From contig CALERQ010000073.1 of the NCBI GenBank assembly GCA_937907305.1, forward strand, positions 1-8,102: a stretch of 8,102 nucleotides of DNA. Reading direction: 5' to 3'. Position 1 is the stretch's first letter. Every line of letters begins with the position of its first letter. The DNA is from an uncultured Clostridia bacterium. Its GTDB lineage: Bacteria > Bacillota > Clostridia > Oscillospirales > Ruminococcaceae. Below, in pieces: positions 5,154-8,102 of the stretch. The notes beneath the pieces were generated by a model. It was not told where the DNA came from and did not search any database. It worked only from the letters and a program-made list of their open reading frames with translations. Made by a program: the position numbers and the translations under genes.

Positions 5154-5184
5154 GCATTTTGCCGCCCTGCCCCCGCATACATAT
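5154..5184 (+). promoter_or_regulatory. Possible sigma-E-like (mother-cell) promoter
   Basis: GCATTTT (5154-5160) and CATACATAT (5176-5184) are 15 bases apart. They resemble the sporulation sigma-E boxes KMATATT and CATACAMT, with 6 of 7 and 6 of 8 matches. Transcription would start near 5190, shortly before the carboxypeptidase ATG at 5217. No sigma-A promoter was seen between the upstream terminator and this gene. The match is partial, and GCATTTT also lies inside a small CGGCA-TTT-TGCCG palindrome. Confidence 0.4.
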
Positions 5185-5216
5185 AGCAAAGACGCGAAAA
5201 TAAGGGGGTCTGTCCC

Positions 5217-6329
5217 ATGAAAAAAGCCGCTCTGCTGCTGGCGGCCATCCTGCTGCTGATGCACCCGGCCGCAGCCGTCTGCCTGGTCACCGGGGAAGCC
5301 TACGGGGTGGGGGCGGCCGCCGCCATCGTAATGGAAGCCGAAAGCGGCGAGGTCCTGTTCGCGCAGGAAATCCACCGGCAGCTGCCCATGGCCAGCACCA
5401 CCAAGATCATGACCGCCCTGCTGACCCTGGAGCAGCCAAATCTGCAGCAGGAATTTACCGTGGATGAAACCGCTATCCGGGTGGAGGGCTCCAGCATGGG
5501 CCTGCGGCAGGGCGATACCGTCACCCTGTACGCGCTGGCGGTGGGCATGCTGCTGGCCAGCGGCAATGACGCCGCCGGAGCGGCCGCGGTACGCGTTTCC
5601 GGCGATGTAGAAACCTTTGTGGAGGAGATGAACCGCCGGGCGGCCTCCCTGGGCATGAACAACACCCACTTTGTCACTCCCAGCGGTCTGGATGCCGAGG
5701 AGCACTATTCCACCGCCTACGATATGGCCCTGCTGGCCCGCGCCGCCATGCAGAATCCCCTCTTCGCCGGGATCGCCGCCAGCCGCCGCATGACGGTCCA
5801 CTACGGCCAGCCGCCCTACGCCCGCAGCCTGCTCAATCACAACCGCCTGCTCTCCCTCTATGATGGCGCCATTGGCGTCAAGACCGGCTTTACCAAAAAG
5901 GCCGGGCGGTGCCTGGTCTCCGCCGCGGAAAAGGACGGAGTGCGGCTCATCTGCGTCACCTTAAATTGCCCCAATGACTGGAACACCCACGCGGCACTGT
6001 ACCAGCGCTATTTCGCCTTGACCGAAAGCCGTCTCCTTACGCTGGCGGCCCCCGTTCTGCCGGTGGTGGGGGGCGAAAGGTCCGCCCTGCAAACCGTCCT
6101 TCTGGGGCAGCCCGCCTATACCGCCATCCGCGGCCGGGAGGAAGACATCACCGCCACCGTCTACCTGAACCGCGGCTTCTGCTACGCCCCGGTGGAAGCC
6201 GGCCAGCCGCTGGGTCAGGTGGTGTGGCGCCGCGGGGATCGTGTCATCGGCACCGCCGTCCTCGCCGCCGGGGAAACCATCCCCGCCATTGAGCTCCACC
6301 GCCCCTGGTGGCAAAGGCTGTTTGGATAG
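5217..6329 (+). CDS. D-alanyl-D-alanine carboxypeptidase (DacB/DacF-like)
   Basis: This 370-aa serine D,D-carboxypeptidase of peptidase family S11 cleaves the terminal D-Ala of peptidoglycan stem peptides outside the membrane. Residues 1-20 form a signal peptide (MKKAALLLAAILLL...PAAA). Catalytic motifs are STTK at 60-63 (S60, K63), SGN at 115-117 and KTG at 222-224 in IGVKTGFTKKAGR. A PBP5-type C-terminal domain follows (about 270-355). Unlike the carboxypeptidase at 689-2038 there is no C-terminal transmembrane helix; the protein ends in a short amphipathic WWQRLFG, probably a peripheral membrane anchor. Length and layout are like Bacillus DacB (PBP5*) and DacF, which act on spore peptidoglycan. 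A sigma-E-like promoter upstream would fit a DacB-type role, but the subtype is unproven. AGGGGG at 5202-5207 supports the start. It converges on the threonine aldolase across a shared terminator. Confidence 0.94.
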   Translation: MKKAALLLAAILLLMHPAAAVCLVTGEAYGVGAAAAIVMEAESGEVLFAQEIHRQLPMASTTKIMTALLTLEQPNLQQEFTVDETAIRVEGSSMGLRQGDTVTLYALAVGMLLASGNDAAGAAAVRVSGDVETFVEEMNRRAASLGMNNTHFVTPSGLDAEEHYSTAYDMALLARAAMQNPLFAGIAASRRMTVHYGQPPYARSLLNHNRLLSLYDGAIGVKTGFTKKAGRCLVSAAEKDGVRLICVTLNCPNDWNTHAALYQRYFALTESRLLTLAAPVLPVVGGERSALQTVLLGQPAYTAIRGREEDITATVYLNRGFCYAPVEAGQPLGQVVWRRGDRVIGTAVLAAGETIPAIELHRPWWQRLFG

Positions 6330-6340
6330 CCCTGTTCCGC

Positions 6341-6370
6341 AAAAAAGTCCCTGCCACCCGGCAGGGACTT
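6341..6370. terminator. Shared bidirectional terminator between convergent genes
   Basis: Perfect 11-bp arms AAGTCCCTGCC (6345-6355) and GGCAGGGACTT (6360-6370) with an ACCC loop sit in the 46-base gap. The A-run at 6341-6346 gives a six-T tail on the minus strand, so it is the stronger terminator for the aldolase gene; on the plus strand the tail is only moderately T-rich. Confidence 0.9.
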
Positions 6371-6375
6371 CCTCA

Positions 6376-7404
6376 TTATTTTATTATCTCCCGCAGCGCG
6401 GCAATGAGCTCATCCACCGCCTGCGGCTGGGTGGCCCAGCTGGTGCACAGCCGCAGCGCCACCCGGCCCTCCCGGCGCCACTCCTCATCGTAGGTGCAGC
6501 GCGTCCGCAGGGCGTCGGCCTGCTCCTCGCTCAGATAAATAAACTGCTGGTTGGTGGGCGAATTCACCTGGAAGGCCACTCCCAGCTCGGTCAGCGCCGC
6601 CTTGATGCGCATAGCCTCTCCATTGGCGTGGCGCGCCAGCTCATAATAAAGCCCATCCCGGAACAGCTCCGCGAACTGGATCCCCAGCAGCCGGCCCTTG
6701 GCAAACAGCCCGCCCCGCTGCTTTACGATATACAAAAAGTCCGGCTTCAGGCAGGGGTTCACCAGCACCAGCGCCTCCCCAAAGAGCGCGCCGTTCTTGG
6801 TCCCGCCAATGCAGAAAAAGTCGCAGTACTGTGCCATATCGGCCAGTGTCACATCACATCCCTCGGCAGTCAGTGCCACTCCCAGCCGCGCGCCATCGGC
6901 GTACAGCAGCAGGTTATTCTCCCGGCACACCTCATGCAGCGCTTTCAGCTCAGCCTTGGTATATACGGTGCCCACCTCGGTGGATTGCGAAATATACACC
7001 ACACGGGGCTTTACCATATGCGGGGCCATGCTGTGCTCCGCCAGCACCGCGCGCACCCCCTCCGGGCGCACCTTGCCCTCCTCATCCGGAATGACCAGCA
7101 CCTTGTGCCCAGTGGCCTCTATGGCGCCGGTCTCATGGACGAAGATATGGCAGGTCGCGGCGCCGATCACCGCCTCATGCGGGCGCAGGGCAGCCGTCAG
7201 CGCAATGAGATTGGTCTGGGTGCCGCCGGATAGGAACCAGATATCGGCATCCGGGCAGGCCATCTCCCGCCGCAGGATGTTGCGGGCCTCGGCACAGTAG
7301 GGGTCGGTGCCGTAGCCGGTGGTTTGGATACGGTTGGTACGGGTCAGGGCCTCCAGGATCCTTTCATGGCAGCCCTCGCTGTAATCATTGATAAACAGGG
7401 TCAT
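6376..7404 (-). CDS. ltaE: Low-specificity L-threonine aldolase
   Basis: This 342-aa PLP enzyme of the beta-eliminating lyase/threonine aldolase family (fold type I) cleaves L-threonine or L-allo-threonine to glycine and acetaldehyde in the cytoplasm. The PLP lysine is K203 in CIGGTKNGALFG. D170 and R173 in YADGARLG match the cofactor-contacting aspartate and arginine, H86 in CHIFVHETGAIE aligns with the ring-stacking histidine, and R318 in ALRLCTSW fits the substrate-carboxylate arginine. SGGTQTN (59-65) is the phosphate-binding loop. Length is typical. The ATG at 7404 has AAGGAAG about eight bases upstream on the minus strand. The next gene upstream on that strand is rpsT, but a terminator and more than 400 bases of hairpin-rich DNA separate them, so it probably has its own promoter, which I could not locate. 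Confidence 0.93.
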   Translation of the reverse strand: MTLFINDYSEGCHERILEALTRTNRIQTTGYGTDPYCAEARNILRREMACPDADIWFLSGGTQTNLIALTAALRPHEAVIGAATCHIFVHETGAIEATGHKVLVIPDEEGKVRPEGVRAVLAEHSMAPHMVKPRVVYISQSTEVGTVYTKAELKALHEVCRENNLLLYADGARLGVALTAEGCDVTLADMAQYCDFFCIGGTKNGALFGEALVLVNPCLKPDFLYIVKQRGGLFAKGRLLGIQFAELFRDGLYYELARHANGEAMRIKAALTELGVAFQVNSPTNQQFIYLSEEQADALRTRCTYDEEWRREGRVALRLCTSWATQPQAVDELIAALREIIK

Positions 7405-7490
7405 ATGGATACTTCCTTTGAGTCACGGGATTCTCTTTACTGTGGGGCAAAAGGGGGGTGAATAGAGGATCGGATGCAGCGCCCGGCAGG

Positions 7491-7595
7491 GTTCGGGCCG
7501 CAGGCCGAACCGTCCTTCGGACGGTTTCAGCGGGCTTCGCCCGCTGGCCCGCCTTCGGCGGGCGGCCTGCGGCCCGCTTTTCACGGCCTGCGGCC
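7491..7595 (-). repeat. Block of back-to-back GC-rich triloop hairpins
   Basis: No gene is supported in 7405-7700. Five or six inverted repeats follow without spacing: 7491-7510 (one bulged G, GCA loop), 7508-7526 (8-bp arms), 7529-7545 (7-bp arms), 7547-7563 (7-bp arms), 7564-7574 and 7585-7595 (4-bp arms GGCC). On the minus strand the three middle loops are all GAA closed by C-G, and the two GGCC stems have GCA loops. Because of the stems, several frames stay open here, but none has a ribosome binding site. Confidence 0.7.
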
Positions 7596-7618
7596 CCCGC
7601 AAAGTTTGCATTCTCTCC

Positions 7619-7662
7619 GGCGGCAAACCTCGATGACACTGTCAGCGCTGATTCCTGCCGCC
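7619..7662 (-). repeat. Nested inverted repeat upstream of the aldolase gene
   Basis: Outer arms GGCGGCA (7619-7625) and TGCCGCC (7656-7662) enclose a small palindrome TGACA-C-TGTCA (7634-7644). On the minus strand it lies between the rpsT terminator and the hairpin block, so it may be part of an aldolase leader or just another repeat. No known riboswitch consensus was recognised. Confidence 0.35.
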
Positions 7663-7700
7663 AAAAACTGCATAAAATCCTGCATGTAAATAGATAAAGC

Positions 7701-7736
7701 AAAAAACCCGAAGATTGTGCTTGCAATCTCCGAGTT
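7701..7736 (-). terminator. Intrinsic terminator of rpsT
   Basis: On the minus strand AACTCGGAGATTG pairs with CAATCTTCGGGTT (13-base arms, two mismatches, one of them a G-T wobble) around CAAGCA, followed by a T-run (complement of the A-run at 7701-7706). Confidence 0.85.
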
Positions 7737-7823
7737 TCTTTTCTTCGGCTGCGCGCATGGGTACGGGAACGATCCGTGCCCAGCGAATGCCCGGTGACAC
7801 GGTCCGGGCGGGTGCGGCCATTT

Positions 7824-8066
7824 TTACGCGTTCAGGCTGCGGGCCAGTGCGGATTTCTTTCTGGCAGCGGTATTCTTGTGCAGGATACCCTTAGCAGCGG
7901 CCTGGTCGATCTTCTTGATCGCTACGCGGACTGCCTCAGCCTTATTTTCCTCGGCGTTCTGAGCCTTCTTGACATAGGTCTTCAGCTCGGACTTGATAGC
8001 CTTATTGCGCAGAGTTTTGGTAGCAATGACCTTTACTCTCTTCTTAGCGGATTTGATATTGGGCAT
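7824..8066 (-). CDS. rpsT: 30S ribosomal protein S20
   Basis: This 80-aa, lysine- and alanine-rich helical protein is S20 of the small ribosomal subunit, which binds the lower part of 16S rRNA early in assembly. Typical features are the N-terminus MPNIKSAKKRVKV, the segment RNKAIKSELKTYVKKA, the central AVRVAIKKIDQAAAKGILHKNTAARKKS and a length close to the usual 80-90. AGGAGGT (complement of 8074-8080) lies seven bases before the ATG at 8066. The gene is monocistronic in this view: it ends about 90 bases before a terminator at 7701-7736. The 3' untranslated stretch holds two weak hairpins (7759-7781 and about 7789-7809). The promoter is probably beyond the right edge of the window. Confidence 0.97.
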   Translation of the reverse strand: MPNIKSAKKRVKVIATKTLRNKAIKSELKTYVKKAQNAEENKAEAVRVAIKKIDQAAAKGILHKNTAARKKSALARSLNA

Positions 8067-8102
8067 GTGTTACACCTCCTTACATACTATTAGACGGTAC
8101 TT

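Noticed and set aside
5067..5840. 257-codon minus-strand open frame over the second carboxypeptidase
   Set aside because: It is an antisense shadow; the plus strand encodes a complete carboxypeptidase with all catalytic motifs.
6241..7233. 330-codon plus-strand open frame over the aldolase
   Set aside because: It is an antisense shadow of the threonine aldolase, which has its PLP lysine and substrate residues intact on the minus strand.
7458..7697. Plus-strand open frames in the hairpin block
   Set aside because: They arise from GC-rich inverted repeats and carry no ribosome binding site or conserved motif.
7405..7700. Glycine riboswitch upstream of the aldolase on the minus strand
   Set aside because: A GGAGAGA string is present, but the accompanying conserved core elements of the glycine aptamer were not found.

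Overview
The window reads as chromosome of a fairly GC-rich, spore-forming Clostridia member, most likely an Oscillospirales/Ruminococcaceae-type gut Firmicute. The reasons are a gerW (YtfJ) sporulation gene, strong AGGAGG-type ribosome binding sites, sigma-A promoters close to consensus, sigma-independent hairpin terminators after nearly every unit, and GC-rich intergenic hairpin repeats. This placement is inference; no marker gene fixes the species.

Layout from left to right: (1) 1-205 is a chain of short perfect hairpins forming one copy of a composite repeat. (2) 257-2038 is gerW plus a D-alanyl-D-alanine carboxypeptidase with a C-terminal membrane anchor, spaced like an operon and closed by a terminator. 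(3) About 2.1-3.0 kb has no credible gene and is built of hairpin repeats: a reversed copy of the composite element, a central stretch with further hairpins, then a forward copy followed by tandem units. (4) 3110-4123 is a compact ribosomal operon: consensus promoter, leader hairpin, rplM, rpsI, terminator. (5) 4156-4324 is tRNA-Leu(CAG) with its own promoter and terminator. (6) 4330-4864 is a visibly AT-rich pair of small genes, a 58-aa cysteine-rich protein and an 89-aa lipoprotein. (7) 4898-5143 is a self-contained unit for a 47-aa membrane protein. (8) 5217-6329 is a second D,D-carboxypeptidase, preceded by a sequence resembling a sigma-E promoter. (9) Convergent to it, on the minus strand, is a low-specificity threonine aldolase (6376-7404). 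Upstream of the aldolase lie a block of GC-rich hairpins and then the minus-strand rpsT (S20) gene with its terminator.

Functionally the window mixes ribosome biogenesis (L13, S9, S20, tRNA-Leu), cell-wall and spore peptidoglycan trimming (two penicillin-binding-type carboxypeptidases, GerW) and glycine/threonine metabolism. The least explained content is the modular hairpin repeat. Its linkers are nearly constant, while the two arms of each stem change together between copies.
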